NCBI GenBank assembly: GCA_903879705.1
Contig: CAIRMO010000067.1
Span: 1-61,222 of the forward strand
DNA: 61,222 nt
Source: an uncultured Candidatus Competibacteraceae bacterium
GTDB lineage: Bacteria; Pseudomonadota; Gammaproteobacteria; Competibacterales; Competibacteraceae
Direction: 5' to 3'
Position numbers and translations under genes: made by a program
Shown here: positions 25,533 to 36,698 of the stretch, piece after piece
How the letters are laid out: every line of letters starts with the position of its first letter
How positions within the stretch are numbered: position 1 is the first letter of the stretch
The notes under the pieces: generated by a model
Told to the model about the DNA's origin: nothing
What the model saw: only the letters and a program-made list of their open reading frames with translations
The model's database searches: none

Positions 25533-27931
25533 ACAATCTGCACGATGTCACTGAACGGCAAACCATCCTGATCGTCGATGACACCCCGGACAATATTGCC
25601 CTGCTGAGTGCCTTGCTTAAGGGGCGCTACAAAATCAAGGCCGCCACTCATGGCTGGCGCGCCCTGAAGATCGCAGCTACCGTGCCATCCCCCGATCTGA
25701 TTCTGCTGGACATCGTAATGCCGGGCATGGATGGCTACGAGGTTTGCCGGCGGCTTAAAGATGATCCCCATACCACCCACATTCCGGTGATCTTTCTCAC
25801 CGCCAAACCGGAGGTGGAAGCCGAGGAAAAGGGGCTAAAATTGGGCGCGGTGGACTACATTACCAAGCCGATCAGCCCGTCCATCCTGTTGGCACGGGTC
25901 GAAACCCACATCACTCTCAAGAACACCCGCCAGTTTCTCCAGAACCAAAACGCCCTTCTCAATGGGCTGCTGGACACATTCCCTTACTTAATCTGGCTCA
26001 AGGATCTCGATGGTCGGTATCAAGCCGTCAACGCCGTGTTCGCCCGGTGCTGCGGCCGGGGACAGATAGAAGAGGTGCTAGGGCACACTGATTTCGATGT
26101 TTGGCCACGCTCCCTGGCCGAAAAATACGTCGCCGATGATCGCCTGGTGATCGCCAGCGGCGAGAAAAAAATTATCGAGGAATTGGTTGTTGATCAGGGC
26201 GTCGCCAAATGGTTTGAAACCTACAAGTCGCCGTTCAGTGACACTGCAGGGCGAATCATTGGCATTGCCGGCTTCGCCCACGACATCACCGAACACAAGC
26301 TGGCCGCGAACGAACTGCACCGTTCCCGGCTGCAATTCATCACCATACTCGACAGCATGGACGCCTTCGTGTACGTCGCCGATATGCAGACCTATGAACT
26401 GCTGTTCGTTAACCGCAAGCTCAAAAACCTGATTAACGATGCCCGCGAAGGCATGCTGTGCTGGCAAGTTTTGCATCAAGACCTGGATGGCCCCTGCTCG
26501 TTCTGCACTAACCCTTTGTTGCTGCAAGCCGACGGTCAGCCCGCGGAGCCTTGCACCTGGGAATTGTACAACTCCCGTACGCAACGCTGGCTACTCTGTC
26601 GCGACCGCGCCGTTCGATGGCTGGATAACCGCTGTGTGCGCCTGGAAATCGCTACGGACATTAGCGAACGCAAGGTGATGGAGGAAGATCTGCGTAACCG
26701 GTTCGATTTCGAGGCGCTGATCGCCAACCTGTCGACCCGGTTCATTAACCTTGATCCCGGCGCTCTGGATTTGGAAATCGAGTACGCCCTGCAGCGGATT
26801 GGCCAGTTTAGCCAGGTAGATCACAGCTATATATTCCTGTTTAAAGAACATTGCCACTACATGGACAACACTCACGAATGGTACGCGGAGGGGATCGAGC
26901 CGCAAAAAGCGGTTTTTCAGAATCTGGAAAGTGCGGGAATGCCGTGGTGGATGGGCTGTCTGGAGCGGCGGGAAAATATTGATATTCCGGTCGTGGCCGC
27001 CTTGCCACCGGAAGCGGCAGCCGAAAAGGCGATCCTGGAACTACAGGGGATTCAGTCGCTGGTAGTGGTTCCGCTGTTGTCAGCCAACCAATTACTGGGA
27101 TTTCTGGGACTCAGCGTCGTGCGCACTACCCGAGTCTGGTCGCCGGAAAGCGTGGCATTGCTGCGGATAGTGGGCGAGATCTTCGCTAATGCGATGGGGC
27201 GGCAACGGATCGAAAATGAGCGGGTGCGACTGGAGCGGATGCGTACCGACTTCATTAACGACGCCTCGCATGAACTGCGCACCCCATTGACGACGATCAT
27301 CATGATGGCAAATCTGTTGCAGGACGGCGGCGATCCGGAAGAACCGAACGAGTATTGGCGGGTGTTGCGCAGCGAACTGGATCGCGCCCGACTCCTGATC
27401 GAGGACCTGCTGACCCTGGGACGGCTGGAAAGCGTAGGGATAAATCTGGAAGCGCAACCCCTGGACATTGCCGAAGTCATTGAACAGGCGCTACAAAGCG
27501 TGTGGCCACTGGCTCGGGACAAAGGCATTGAGCTGGCGGTGGATTTGCCGAAACCGTTGCCGCCAGTATTAGGCAATGCCTATGCCTTGTTGCAGGTCTT
27601 CGTCAATCTGCTGAACAACGCCGTCAAGTTCACTATCGATCGGGGGGAAGTCGTCGTCCGCGCCACGACCGAGCTGAAAACCATGGTCGTGACGGTGAGC
27701 GATACCGGTATTGGCGTCCCCGAAGCGGAGCTACCTCAGCTATTCGGGCGGTTTTTCCGGGCGAGTAACACGCTGGAGCAGGACATTCCTGGCAGTGGCA
27801 TGGGGTTGTACATCGTCAGGGGCATTCTGGACAGTCTAGGTGGCGACATCTCTGTGCAAAGCGTCCTGAATCGGGGAACGACCTTTACTGTACGCCTTGT
27901 CATTGCCGGGGAAAGAGCGGTTGGCGCGTAG
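25529..27931 (+). CDS. Hybrid sensor histidine kinase (REC-PAS-GAF-HisKA-HATPase)
   Basis: 800 aa with no transmembrane segment, so predicted cytosolic. Domains in order: receiver (about 8-125; IVDD, LLDIVMPGMDGYE, TKPI), PAS (about 150-260), a second PAS-like region (about 270-385), GAF (about 395-545), HisKA with the phospho-histidine in NDASHELRTPLTT (about 575), and HATPase_c with NLLNNAVKFT, DTGIGVP and GSGMGLYIV. The N-terminal receiver is unusual in placing regulation before sensing. It is translationally coupled to the upstream diguanylate cyclase (ATGA overlap). The signal is unknown. Confidence 0.93.
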   Translation: MNNLHDVTERQTILIVDDTPDNIALLSALLKGRYKIKAATHGWRALKIAATVPSPDLILLDIVMPGMDGYEVCRRLKDDPHTTHIPVIFLTAKPEVEAEEKGLKLGAVDYITKPISPSILLARVETHITLKNTRQFLQNQNALLNGLLDTFPYLIWLKDLDGRYQAVNAVFARCCGRGQIEEVLGHTDFDVWPRSLAEKYVADDRLVIASGEKKIIEELVVDQGVAKWFETYKSPFSDTAGRIIGIAGFAHDITEHKLAANELHRSRLQFITILDSMDAFVYVADMQTYELLFVNRKLKNLINDAREGMLCWQVLHQDLDGPCSFCTNPLLLQADGQPAEPCTWELYNSRTQRWLLCRDRAVRWLDNRCVRLEIATDISERKVMEEDLRNRFDFEALIANLSTRFINLDPGALDLEIEYALQRIGQFSQVDHSYIFLFKEHCHYMDNTHEWYAEGIEPQKAVFQNLESAGMPWWMGCLERRENIDIPVVAALPPEAAAEKAILELQGIQSLVVVPLLSANQLLGFLGLSVVRTTRVWSPESVALLRIVGEIFANAMGRQRIENERVRLERMRTDFINDASHELRTPLTTIIMMANLLQDGGDPEEPNEYWRVLRSELDRARLLIEDLLTLGRLESVGINLEAQPLDIAEVIEQALQSVWPLARDKGIELAVDLPKPLPPVLGNAYALLQVFVNLLNNAVKFTIDRGEVVVRATTELKTMVVTVSDTGIGVPEAELPQLFGRFFRASNTLEQDIPGSGMGLYIVRGILDSLGGDISVQSVLNRGTTFTVRLVIAGERAVGA

Positions 27932-27962
27932 TTCCGCATCGGGAGGACTACCGACTCAACCG

Positions 27963-29636
27963 CTAACCGTCAGTCGGCCAGGCGCTGATCAGTAAACCAA
28001 CCCCAATCCCGCCCAACAGCCAGGTCAGCAGTGGCGCATTCAGAAAGCTGACCGGCTGCTGAGCGTCAAACCCCAGTAGCACTGCCGCACTGATCATTAA
28101 CGCCGCGCCCACGCCTGAGTGAAAATTCCGCCGATTAGCCCGCCGCATTTCCTGCCGCAATTGCGCCATTTCCTGCTTTTGCAATTGCACGGTCAGTTCG
28201 CCGCCATTCGCTTTACGCAATAAACCATAAATTAGATTCGGTAAATCCGGGGTCTGATCCGCCCAGCGCGGAATGTAATACTTGATACGATTGAACACCG
28301 AACGCGGTCCAACCCGGGCGCGCATCCAGCTTTCCAGAAACGGTTTGGCGGTTTTCCACAAATCCAGTTCGGGATCCAGTTGCCTTCCTAATCCTTCAAT
28401 ATTCAGCAGGGTTTTTTGCAACAGCACCAGTTGCGGCTGCACTTCCATATTGAACCGGCGGGCGGTCTGAAACAGGGTCAGCAGAAAGCCGCCAAAGGAA
28501 ATATCCTTGAGTGGCCGGTCGAAAATCGGTTCCGATACGGTGCGAATTGCTGATTCAAATTCATCGACCCGCGTTTCCGCGGGTACCCAGCCGGATTCAA
28601 TATGCAGTTCCGCCACTCGCCGATAATCGCGGTGAAAAAATGCCAGAAAGTTCTCGGCCAGATAATGCTGATCGGTGGGATTCAAGGTGCCAATAATCCC
28701 GAAATCGACGGCGATATAGCGGGGATCAGCCGGATCGTCGGCATTGACGAAAATATTGCCAGGGTGCATATCGGCGTGAAAAAAACTGTCGCGGAAGACC
28801 TGAGTAAAGAAGACTTCCACACCCCGCTCCGACAGCTTTTTCATATCCACACCGCGTCGGCGCAATTCGGCAATATCGCCGACTGGAATGCCACGAATCC
28901 GCTCCATCACCAGCACATTGCGCCGGGTTTCCGGCCAGAACACTTCCGGCACATACAGAATGGGTGAATCCTTGAAGTTATGCCGCAATTGACTGGCGTT
29001 GGCGGCTTCCCGGATCAAGTCCAATTCATCAAAGATAGTCTTTTCATATTCCGCCACTACTTCCAGCGGTCGTAACCGGCGGCCTTCTTTCCAGTAGCGC
29101 TGGGCCAGACTGGCGATGATGTACAGCAATTGCACATCGCGACGAATCACTTTATCAATGCCGGGCCGCAAGACTTTAACCACCACTTCCCGCCCATTCA
29201 GCAACCGGGCGGTATGCACCTGAGCCACCGAGGCGGAGGCCAGCGGCTCCGGGCTGAATTCGGTAAACAGATTTTCTACCGGCTGCCCGTAAGCTTTCTC
29301 CACAATCGCCCGCGCCTGTTCGCCGGGGAAGGGCGGCACCTGGTCTTGCAGCTTGGCTAACTCCAGGGCGATATCATCGGGCAACAGATCGCGGCGGGTC
29401 GACAGCATCTGGCCGAACTTGACGAAAATCGGTCCCAAGTCCTCCAGGGTCAGTCGGATACGGGCACCGGGAGACAAGTGCTGTTGCTGGCGGGGAACCC
29501 AGTTCCACGGTAGCAGGTGGCGGAGAAAAGCGACCGGACGGAACAGGTGGGTGGCAAACACGATCTCGTCCAGACCATGCCGAACCAGCACCCGGTTGAT
29601 GTGGAGCAGACGCAGCAGTTGGGCAGGACCGAACAT
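27963..29636 (-). CDS. ubiB: UbiB, ubiquinone biosynthesis accessory ATPase/kinase-like protein
   Basis: A 557-aa ABC1/ADCK-family protein needed for ubiquinone biosynthesis. The hallmark KxGQ motif is seen in [16 protein letters not shown] (about 70-85). The kinase-like core has [10 protein letters not shown] (A-rich loop), [10 protein letters not shown] (Lys), [11 protein letters not shown] and AVDFGIIG. Two C-terminal hydrophobic helices (about 510-552) anchor it in the membrane. It overlaps the stop of ubiE by one base and ends the hslV-hslU-DUF971-ubiE-ubiB run. Confidence 0.96.
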   Translation of the reverse strand: MFGPAQLLRLLHINRVLVRHGLDEIVFATHLFRPVAFLRHLLPWNWVPRQQQHLSPGARIRLTLEDLGPIFVKFGQMLSTRRDLLPDDIALELAKLQDQVPPFPGEQARAIVEKAYGQPVENLFTEFSPEPLASASVAQVHTARLLNGREVVVKVLRPGIDKVIRRDVQLLYIIASLAQRYWKEGRRLRPLEVVAEYEKTIFDELDLIREAANASQLRHNFKDSPILYVPEVFWPETRRNVLVMERIRGIPVGDIAELRRRGVDMKKLSERGVEVFFTQVFRDSFFHADMHPGNIFVNADDPADPRYIAVDFGIIGTLNPTDQHYLAENFLAFFHRDYRRVAELHIESGWVPAETRVDEFESAIRTVSEPIFDRPLKDISFGGFLLTLFQTARRFNMEVQPQLVLLQKTLLNIEGLGRQLDPELDLWKTAKPFLESWMRARVGPRSVFNRIKYYIPRWADQTPDLPNLIYGLLRKANGGELTVQLQKQEMAQLRQEMRRANRRNFHSGVGAALMISAAVLLGFDAQQPVSFLNAPLLTWLLGGIGVGLLISAWPTDG

Positions 29637-30385
29637 TAGAACTTATAGCCGCGATGCACCGCGACTATACCGCCGGCCAGATTAAAGTATTGGCAACGAT
29701 CAAATCCGGCGTCCTGCATCATCTGCAATAGCGTCTCCTGATCAGGATGCATCCGGATCGACTCGGCCAGATAGCGATAACTGTCGGCATCGTTGGCCAC
29801 CAGTTGACCCAGCCACGGTAAGACCTTGAACGAGTAAAGGTCATACACCGGCTTCAAGCCCGGCGCGAGCGGCTGGGAAAATTCGAGAATGATCGCCCGT
29901 CCGCCCGGCTTCAGCGCCCGGAGCATCGCCGCCAATGCCCGGGGCTGATCCGTCACATTCCGCAGCCCGAAACCGATAGTGATGGCGTCGAAACTATTGT
30001 CGGGGAACGGCAGTTGTTCGGCGTCCAGTTGCGCGTAAGCCACAGTGCCGAATGCGCCTTCGTCCAGCAGCCGCTTGCGCCCCTCGCCCAACATGCTGGC
30101 ATTGATGTCGGATAGCACCACCCGCCCGCCCGACCCGACCCATGGCAGCATCCGGCTGGTCAAATCGCCGGTGCCGCCCGCCAGATCGAGTACCTGCTCG
30201 CCGGGCCGGAGATTGGCCAGGCTAATCGCAAAGCGCTTCCACAGCCGATGAACGCCCAGCGACATCAGATCGTTCATCACGTCGTATTTATCAGCGACCG
30301 AATTAAACACGCCGGCCACCTTGCCGGCTTTTTGGTCGGCGGCGACGGTTTGGTAGCCGAAATGTGTGGTTTCAGAGGGTTCCAT
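29636..30385 (-). CDS. ubiE: UbiE, ubiquinone/menaquinone C-methyltransferase
   Basis: A 249-aa SAM-dependent methyltransferase acting on the demethyl-quinol intermediate. SAM motif I is [15 protein letters not shown] (about 63-77). Family signatures are [17 protein letters not shown] (about 34-50) and GFGLRNVTD (about 140). Length matches the E. coli protein (about 251). It lies between the DUF971 gene and ubiB on the same strand. Confidence 0.97.
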   Translation of the reverse strand: MEPSETTHFGYQTVAADQKAGKVAGVFNSVADKYDVMNDLMSLGVHRLWKRFAISLANLRPGEQVLDLAGGTGDLTSRMLPWVGSGGRVVLSDINASMLGEGRKRLLDEGAFGTVAYAQLDAEQLPFPDNSFDAITIGFGLRNVTDQPRALAAMLRALKPGGRAIILEFSQPLAPGLKPVYDLYSFKVLPWLGQLVANDADSYRYLAESIRMHPDQETLLQMMQDAGFDRCQYFNLAGGIVAVHRGYKF

Positions 30386-30414
30386 TCGCGCATCCGCTGC
30401 TGGGAAGGAGGAAG

Positions 30415-30771
30415 TCAGGCTTGGCGGTGATGACCGGCTTCGGCCAACCGGCGCAGATAATCCTGCCAGTGGCTCTCCCGGTTCACGCCCAGGTCGTAAA
30501 AGATGTCCCAGGAATACAGGCCGCTATCGTGGCCGTCGTCGAACACCAGCCGCACCGCGTAATTGCCGATCGGATCAATGGCGGTAATGTTGACGTTCTC
30601 CTTGCCGGTCACCAAGGTTGCAGTGGCGGGACTGTGACCGCGCACCTCAGCTGAGGGCGAAAACACCCGCAGGTATTCGCACGGCAACTCGAAGTGCGCC
30701 CCGTCTTCAAAGGCGATTTCCAGCCGCCGCGAGGCTTGGTGTAGCTTGATTTCCGTCGGATGAATGCTCAT
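30415..30771 (-). CDS. DUF971 / gamma-butyrobetaine-hydroxylase-like N-terminal domain protein
   Basis: A 118-aa single-domain DUF971 protein. Conserved stretches are [20 protein letters not shown] (5-24), [18 protein letters not shown] and [15 protein letters not shown]. In other proteins this domain caps 2-oxoglutarate dioxygenases or links to Fe-S assembly; the stand-alone form has no agreed function. It lies 12 bp after hslU and upstream of ubiE, a neighbourhood common in gammaproteobacteria. Confidence 0.9.
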   Translation of the reverse strand: MSIHPTEIKLHQASRRLEIAFEDGAHFELPCEYLRVFSPSAEVRGHSPATATLVTGKENVNITAIDPIGNYAVRLVFDDGHDSGLYSWDIFYDLGVNRESHWQDYLRRLAEAGHHRQA

Positions 30772-30783
30772 GGCCCCAAGCCC

Positions 30784-32118
30784 TCACAGAATGTAACGGG
30801 TCAAATCTTCATCCTTGATCAGCTCGCCCAGATGCGCGTCGACATAGGCGCAATCCACGAGCGTCGCCTGGCCGGCCCGGTCGGGGGCATCAAAGGAGAG
30901 GGTTTCCAGCAAGCGCTCCATGACCGTGTGCAGCCGACGAGCGCCGATATTCTCGGTGCGCTCATTGACCTGGCAGGCCACCTCGGCAATCCGCCGCACC
31001 CCGTCGGGGGCAAACTCCAGCTTGACCTCTTCGGTATTCAGCAGCGCGACATATTGCTCGGTCAGCGAGGCATCGGGTTCAGTCAAAATCCGCACGAAAT
31101 CCTCGGTACTCAGGGCGCTGAGTTCGACCCGAATCGGCAAGCGGCCCTGCAATTCGGGAATCAGGTCGGACGGCTTGGCCAGATGAAAAGCACCGGAGGC
31201 GATAAACAGAATATGGTCGGTGCGCACCATGCCGTATTTGGTGGAGACGGTGCAGCCTTCGACCAGCGGCAGCAGGTCACGCTGCACTCCTTCGCGGGAG
31301 ATGTCCGGGCCGCCGTACTCGCCGCGCTTGGCGACCTTGTCGATCTCGTCGATGAAGACGATACCGTTCTGCTCGACCGCCGCTAGCGCCCGCAATTTCA
31401 GTTCTTCCTCATTGATCATCTTCGCCGCTTCTTCCTCCTCCAGCAGCTTGAGGGCGTCCTTGACCTTGAGTTTGCGGGTACGGGTGCGGCCCGTGTTCAG
31501 ATTCTGAAACAGGCTTTGCAACTGGTTGGTCATTTCTTCCATGCCGGGCGGAGCCATGATCTCGACCCCAACCGACCGGACCGACAATTCGATCTCGATC
31601 TCGCGGTCATCGAGATCACCGTTTTTCAAGCGGTCGCGCATCTTTTGGCGGGTACTGGAATGATCGGGCGACGCGGGTTCATTGGCGAAGCCGACGCTGC
31701 GTGGGCGGGGCAGCAGGGTATCCAGTACCCGGTCATAAGCCGCTTCCACCGCCCGATCCCGGACTTTCTGCGTCTCCTCCTCACGCACCAGCTTGACCGC
31801 CATATCCATCAGATCGCGGATGATCGATTCTACGTCGCGGCCCACATAGCCAACCTCGGTGAACTTGGTGGCCTCGATCTTGATAAATGGCGCGTTCGCC
31901 AGTTTGGCCAGCCGCCGGGCAATTTCGGTTTTGCCCACCCCGGTCGGGCCGATCATCAGGATATTTTTCGGAGTGATTTCGTTACGCAGTTCTGGATCGA
32001 CCCGCATCCGTCGCCAACGGTTGCGCAGGGCAATTGCCACCGCACGTTTGGCGGCATCCTGGCCGATGATGTGTTTGTCCAGTTCCTGGGCGATTTCCCG
32101 GGGGGTCATCTCTGACAT
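30784..32118 (-). CDS. hslU: HslU, ATPase subunit of the HslVU protease
   Basis: 444 aa from ATG 32118 ([16 protein letters not shown]), the same N-terminus as E. coli HslU; ATG 32136 would add six residues. Walker A is [14 protein letters not shown] (about 57-70), the pore loop is [11 protein letters not shown], and Walker B lies in [12 protein letters not shown]. The C-terminal AAA+ lid and the ending LTRYIL, which inserts into HslV, are intact. It unfolds substrates for HslV in the cytosol. It is 64 bp downstream of hslV. Confidence 0.98.
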   Translation of the reverse strand: MSEMTPREIAQELDKHIIGQDAAKRAVAIALRNRWRRMRVDPELRNEITPKNILMIGPTGVGKTEIARRLAKLANAPFIKIEATKFTEVGYVGRDVESIIRDLMDMAVKLVREEETQKVRDRAVEAAYDRVLDTLLPRPRSVGFANEPASPDHSSTRQKMRDRLKNGDLDDREIEIELSVRSVGVEIMAPPGMEEMTNQLQSLFQNLNTGRTRTRKLKVKDALKLLEEEEAAKMINEEELKLRALAAVEQNGIVFIDEIDKVAKRGEYGGPDISREGVQRDLLPLVEGCTVSTKYGMVRTDHILFIASGAFHLAKPSDLIPELQGRLPIRVELSALSTEDFVRILTEPDASLTEQYVALLNTEEVKLEFAPDGVRRIAEVACQVNERTENIGARRLHTVMERLLETLSFDAPDRAGQATLVDCAYVDAHLGELIKDEDLTRYIL

Positions 32119-32182
32119 GGCAAGGCTACCATCCACGGCTGATGCGGAAACAAGGCGGCGGGCGGACCGGATTCAAGCCGGT

Positions 32183-32725
32183 TCATGCGCCCGCCAGTTC
32201 TTCAAAGGTGAGATTTTCATTGGTGTAGATGCAGATGCCGGCGGCGATTTTCAAGGCCTGCTCGGCGACGGCGCGAGCATCAAGGTCAGTGTGCAGCAAC
32301 AGGGCCTGAGCGGCGGCTTGAGCATACGCGCCGCCGGAGCCAATCGCGGCCAGATCGTGTTCCGGTTCGATCACGTCGCCGGAGCCGGACAGAATCAGCA
32401 GGTTGTGCAGGTCGGCGACGATCAGCAACGCCTCCAGCCGCCGCAGCAACCGGTCGGTGCGCCAGTCCTTGGCCAGTTCAACCGCCGCGCGGGTCAGGTT
32501 GCCGCCGTGTTTTTCCAGCTTGCCCTCGATCCGCTCGAACAGGGTAAAGGCGTCAGCGGTGCCGCCGGCGAATCCGGCGATGATCTTGTTCTGATAAAGC
32601 CGCCGCACTTTGCGGGCGTTGCCTTTCATCACGGTGCCGCCCAGCGTCACCTGGCCGTCGCCGCCGATCACGACCCGGCCATTGCGGCGAACCGCCAGCA
32701 CGGTGGTGCCATGCAAAGATTCCAT
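32183..32725 (-). CDS. hslV: HslV, proteolytic subunit of the HslVU protease
   Basis: A 180-aa N-terminal-nucleophile threonine protease. The mature catalytic Thr is residue 7, in [22 protein letters not shown] and KVRRLY (Lys of the active site) follow, with [14 protein letters not shown] near 50-63. It forms a double hexamer capped by HslU. A sigma-32-like promoter lies about 70-95 bp upstream. Confidence 0.97.
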   Translation of the reverse strand: MESLHGTTVLAVRRNGRVVIGGDGQVTLGGTVMKGNARKVRRLYQNKIIAGFAGGTADAFTLFERIEGKLEKHGGNLTRAAVELAKDWRTDRLLRRLEALLIVADLHNLLILSGSGDVIEPEHDLAAIGSGGAYAQAAAQALLLHTDLDARAVAEQALKIAAGICIYTNENLTFEELAGA

Positions 32726-32791
32726 AGATTGCGCCTCGAAAATGCGGGTGCGGGATTGTACAGCGGGAAGGTGGCTTGTGCTTGGCCTTGG

Positions 32792-32820
32792 AAATTGGGC
32801 CGGTTGGAGGGCTTGTCAAG
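32792..32820 (-). promoter_or_regulatory. Possible sigma-32 (heat-shock) promoter of hslVU
   Basis: On the minus strand CTTGACA (32820-32814) is followed after 14 nt by CCCAATTT (32799-32792). This resembles the sigma-32 pattern CTTGAAA-N13/14-CCCATNT. Transcription would start near 32785, about 60 nt before the hslV ATG. hslVU is a heat-shock operon in E. coli, which supports the reading. Confidence 0.45.
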
Positions 32821-32901
32821 GTGGTGTCCGAAAAAAGGCCCCGATTCCAAGGGGGATGGAACCGGGGCGAATGGGTTATCCGGCTTATTGAACCGGACCT
32901 A

Positions 32902-32994
32902 GTCCGCTCAGGGAGGGAAGCGGACAGGCGTAAGGGCTACGCTTACCCGCTAAGATAAAGGCAATTTTAAAAAGTTCAATACCCTTTATTAGCG
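32902..32994. repeat. Cluster of inverted repeats between hslV and rimO
   Basis: One stem GTCCGCT / AGCGGAC spans 32902-32925. A second imperfect stem, CGCTAAGATAAAGG at 32948-32961 against CCTTTATTAGCG at 32983-32994, has an AT-rich 21-nt loop. The 320-bp gap 32726-33046 otherwise holds only the hslV promoter. This may be a small dispersed palindromic repeat or the 3' structure of the rimO transcript; no T-run supports a clean terminator. Confidence 0.55.
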
Positions 32995-33046
32995 TAGGCG
33001 TTGATCGGTTTCGACCTGTTCGGCGCTCCTTCAAGATGGCCCTTCT

Positions 33047-34399
33047 TCAGTGGCGAGCGATGCAGGGCGGATTACCTCCGACTGTTTCGGCAACCAAGTC
33101 ATGTTCATCAGCGCCCACGATCTGCACTTGGGCAAATTCGCCGACCGGCAATGCCCCGCCATTCTCGACATAAACCACCCCGTCAATCTCCGGCGCATCC
33201 GCAGTAGATCGGGCAATGGCCGTGCCGGTCTCGTCAACGCCATCCACCAGCACAATCAAGGTCCGCCCGATTTTGCCTTGCAACCGCTTAGCGCTGATCG
33301 TCGCCTGTAATTCCATCAGCCGGGCTTGCCGCTCCTGTTTAACCGCTTCCGGGACCGGATCGGCCAGAGCATTGGCAGGTGCGCCCGCGACCGGCGAATA
33401 GGTGAAACAGCCAACCCGATCCAGTTCCGCCGCCGCCAGAAACTCCAGCAATTGGGCAAAATCGGCTTCGGTCTCGCCGGGGAAACCGACAATGAAGGTG
33501 CTACGCAGGGTCAGATCAGGGCAAAGCTCCCGCCAATGGCAAATCCGCGCCAGCGCATTGTCAGTATTGGCCGGGCGCTTCATCGCTTGTAAAATGCGGG
33601 GACTGGCATGTTGCAGCGGCACATCCAGATAAGGAACCAGCTTGCCTTCGGCCATCAGCGGAATCAGATCATCGACGTGCGGATAAGGATAGACGTAATG
33701 CAGCCGCACCCAGACCCCCAGTTCACCCAGCGCGGTAGCCAGCGCGGTCAGACGGGTTTTGAGTGGCCGCCCATTCCAGAACCCGGTGCGATAGCGCACA
33801 TCGACGCCATAAGCGCTGGTATCCTGGGAAATGACCAGCAGTTCCCGCACCCCGGCCTGTACCAGAATCTCGGCTTCCCGCAACACCTCGCCAATCGGTC
33901 GGCTAACCAGATTGCCGCGCAGGTGCGGAATAATACAGAACGTGCAACGATGGTTGCAGCCTTCGGAAATTTTGAGATAAGCATAATGACGCGGGGTGAG
34001 CTTGACCCCCTGCGGTGGCAGCAAATCCAGAAACGGGTCATGCGGGCGCGGCAAATGAGCATGAACCGCCGTCAGTACCTCTTCGCAGGCATGAGGACCA
34101 GTGACCGCCAGCACGCTCGGATGCAGATCGCGGACGGTGTTGCCTTTCGCGCCCAGACAGCCGGTAACAATGACCTTGCCATTCGCCGCCAGCGCCTCGC
34201 CAATCGCGTCCAGCGATTCTGCCACCGCCGCATCAATAAAACCGCAGGTGTTGACCACGACCAGGTCCGCCGTCTCATAGCTCGGCGCAATGCTGTAACC
34301 TTCGGCCCGCAATCGAGTCAAAATCTGTTCGGAATCGACCAGCGCCTTGGGGCAGCCCAAACTAACAAAGCCGATTTGAGGTTCAGAAACGTAATTCAT
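33047..34399 (-). CDS. rimO: RimO, ribosomal protein S12 methylthiotransferase
   Basis: A 450-aa radical-SAM enzyme that methylthiolates Asp of ribosomal protein S12. The N-terminal MTTase domain has three cluster cysteines, in [12 protein letters not shown] (near 15), VNTCGFID (near 51) and VTGCLGAKG (near 80). The radical-SAM CxxxCxxC motif is GCNHRCTFC (near 147-155). The motif DTSAYGVD after the radical-SAM core and a C-terminal TRAM domain (about 375-445) support RimO over MiaB. Confidence 0.96.
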   Translation of the reverse strand: MNYVSEPQIGFVSLGCPKALVDSEQILTRLRAEGYSIAPSYETADLVVVNTCGFIDAAVAESLDAIGEALAANGKVIVTGCLGAKGNTVRDLHPSVLAVTGPHACEEVLTAVHAHLPRPHDPFLDLLPPQGVKLTPRHYAYLKISEGCNHRCTFCIIPHLRGNLVSRPIGEVLREAEILVQAGVRELLVISQDTSAYGVDVRYRTGFWNGRPLKTRLTALATALGELGVWVRLHYVYPYPHVDDLIPLMAEGKLVPYLDVPLQHASPRILQAMKRPANTDNALARICHWRELCPDLTLRSTFIVGFPGETEADFAQLLEFLAAAELDRVGCFTYSPVAGAPANALADPVPEAVKQERQARLMELQATISAKRLQGKIGRTLIVLVDGVDETGTAIARSTADAPEIDGVVYVENGGALPVGEFAQVQIVGADEHDLVAETVGGNPPCIARH

Positions 34400-34544
34400 T
34401 GAGTTTGTCCATCAGGCTGAAGCCGGACTCACAGCGGGTAGCCAAACCTACAGGAACATGACTGACCGAGACCCTTTCAGTGCAGTACCACAGGCGACAA
34501 TTGACCCTGCCAATAAACGACCACAACCGAAAAGAAGGTTCACC

Positions 34545-36698
34545 ATGACCAGCAAGGATAACCGACGCGCCGCCGACCCTGCGGCAAGTTCATGGTCAGC
34601 GCGGCACCAACGCTCCCTGGAACTCACCCTCAAGCGCGTTATTATGCTGATCGCCTTGATCTGGACGCTCATTATTACCGTGTTGTGGATCATGGATCAC
34701 TGGGTGTTTGGCACCAATTGGGCGGCTGAGAAGATCGTTTCGGTACACTCAACCGGGTTTGCCCACTTGAGCGCCTTCGGCATCATAGGGCTGATCGGAC
34801 TGGCCGGGTTGTGGCTGGCCCGGCTCAGACTGTTAAAAGCGCTGTCCGAACGCGATCAGGCCGAAAAAGCGCTGCGCGAAAGCGATCAATCGTACCGCGA
34901 TCAATTCATCCATAATTCCACAATCATGCTGCTGATCGCTCCAGACGACGGAATGATCATTGAGGCCAATGTGGCCGCGCTGCGTTTTTACGGCTATTCG
35001 CAGGAGCAACTACTGACTTTTCGGATCAACGACATCAGTATTTTCCCCACCGCTGAAGCCCGGCAGGTCATCACCTCCGTTCCCCATGACCAAGGCAAGA
35101 GATTTATATGCCAACACCGTTTAGCGGATGGTTCAACGCGAGATATGGAAGTGTCGTCAAGCATCGTTCAGTTTGGCGAACGCATTCTCCTACACGCCAT
35201 TATCTATGACATCACCATCCGCCAGCAGATCGAGGCAAATTTCCGGGAGGTCAACCACATACTCAAGGAAGCCATGGAGCAGGCCAAGACGGCTAATATC
35301 GCCAAGAGCGCGTTCCTGACCAACATGAGCCATGAAATTCGGACGCCCATGAATGCCATTCTGGGGTTTGCCCAGCTCCTGGAGTGCGAATCCACGCTTA
35401 CGCCCAAGCAAATTGGATATGTCCAGACCATTACTCAGAGTGGTAAGCATCTGCTGGAACTGATCAATGACATCCTTGACCTATCCAAAATCGAGGCTGG
35501 ACGAGTCACCCTCAACCTCACCGATTTCTGCCTGCCCGAACTAATCAACGATCTGGCGCAGATGTTTCTTCCCCGCGCTCATGCCAAGGGTTTGCAACTG
35601 ATGGTTGATCGCAATGACAGCGTGCCGTTTGGCGTGACTGCCGACGAGGGCAAGCTGCGGCAGATCTTTGTTAATCTGATCGGCAATGCGATCAAGTTTA
35701 CGGAAACCGGCGGGGTCGCCATACGGGTCCGCGCCGAGGCGATCCTGGAACCCGCGATCGATCGCCTAGAAACCCTGCGCTTGGTGGTTGATGTGGAAGA
35801 CACCGGGCCGGGAATCCCCGCCGAGGAGTTGAACATGCTGTTTGGCGCCTTTCAGCAGGGCGCAGCCGGTGTGAAGCACGGTGGCACCGGGCTGGGGCTG
35901 GCCATCAGCCGCAGGCTGCTGTCCATGATGGGCGGTACGCTAACGCTCACGAGTCAAGTAGGCAAGGGCTGTTGTTTCCGGTTCGAGGCCTTGATGAAAC
36001 CGGCCGATCTGGTTACCCAACGGCAAAAACCGGTCACCCGGCGGGTCGTCGGTTTGGAACCTGGTAATGGACCATTCCGAATCCTGGTGGTAGACGACAC
36101 AGCGACTAATCGAACCCTGATGGTTAAACTGCTCCGGCCAGTCGGTTTTGATCTCCATGAGGCGAGCAATGGCATTGAAGCCTTGGCGATCTTCAAGCAG
36201 TGGTCGCCTCATGCGGTCCTCATGGATTTGCGGATGCCGGTGATGGACGGCTACGAAGCCACCCGGCGAATCAAAGCAACCAAAACGGGTCGCGCTACTC
36301 CTGTTATTGGCGTCACCGCCAATGTTTTTGAACAGTCCAAAAACCGGATTATGGATACTGGGGTAGATACTTATATCTGCAAGCCGTTTCGGCAGGAAGA
36401 ACTGTTTGAGGTACTGAAGAAAGTCCTGGGTTTGCGCTATTTGTTTGCGAATGAGTCCGCCGGACCCATTGTCCACCAGCCCTTGACGGCGGAAGCCCTG
36501 GCGGCGTTGCCCAATGCGCTTATTCAGGCCATGCGGCAAGCCGTAGCCGCCGGCGACATGGGCCGGCTGACGACATTAATCGGCGACGTGGCAAAGGTTG
36601 ATCTCGCTGTGGCCAGTGGGCTACAGGCGTTGGCCAGCCGGTATGATTACGACCAACTCAATGAATGGCTCCAGCAAGGAAAAGGTGAACATGACTGA
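34545..36698 (+). CDS. Membrane hybrid sensor histidine kinase (PAS-HisKA-HATPase-REC)
   Basis: About 717 aa from ATG 34545 (MTSKDNRR), which has AGAAGG 6 nt upstream; an in-frame ATG at 34458 would add 29 residues with a poorer site. Two transmembrane helices (about 30-50 and 65-88) enclose only a short loop, so sensing is probably through the membrane or the cytosolic PAS domain (about 110-230). HisKA has NMSHEIRTPMNAILGFAQ, and HATPase_c has NLIGNAIKFTETGG, DTGPGIP and GGTGLGLAISRR. A C-terminal receiver carries VVDDTATN and LMDLRMPVMDGYE. The last 80 residues are helical without an obvious Hpt histidine. It overlaps the next gene by 8 nt. Confidence 0.93.
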   Translation: MTSKDNRRAADPAASSWSARHQRSLELTLKRVIMLIALIWTLIITVLWIMDHWVFGTNWAAEKIVSVHSTGFAHLSAFGIIGLIGLAGLWLARLRLLKALSERDQAEKALRESDQSYRDQFIHNSTIMLLIAPDDGMIIEANVAALRFYGYSQEQLLTFRINDISIFPTAEARQVITSVPHDQGKRFICQHRLADGSTRDMEVSSSIVQFGERILLHAIIYDITIRQQIEANFREVNHILKEAMEQAKTANIAKSAFLTNMSHEIRTPMNAILGFAQLLECESTLTPKQIGYVQTITQSGKHLLELINDILDLSKIEAGRVTLNLTDFCLPELINDLAQMFLPRAHAKGLQLMVDRNDSVPFGVTADEGKLRQIFVNLIGNAIKFTETGGVAIRVRAEAILEPAIDRLETLRLVVDVEDTGPGIPAEELNMLFGAFQQGAAGVKHGGTGLGLAISRRLLSMMGGTLTLTSQVGKGCCFRFEALMKPADLVTQRQKPVTRRVVGLEPGNGPFRILVVDDTATNRTLMVKLLRPVGFDLHEASNGIEALAIFKQWSPHAVLMDLRMPVMDGYEATRRIKATKTGRATPVIGVTANVFEQSKNRIMDTGVDTYICKPFRQEELFEVLKKVLGLRYLFANESAGPIVHQPLTAEALAALPNALIQAMRQAVAAGDMGRLTTLIGDVAKVDLAVASGLQALASRYDYDQLNEWLQQGKGEHD

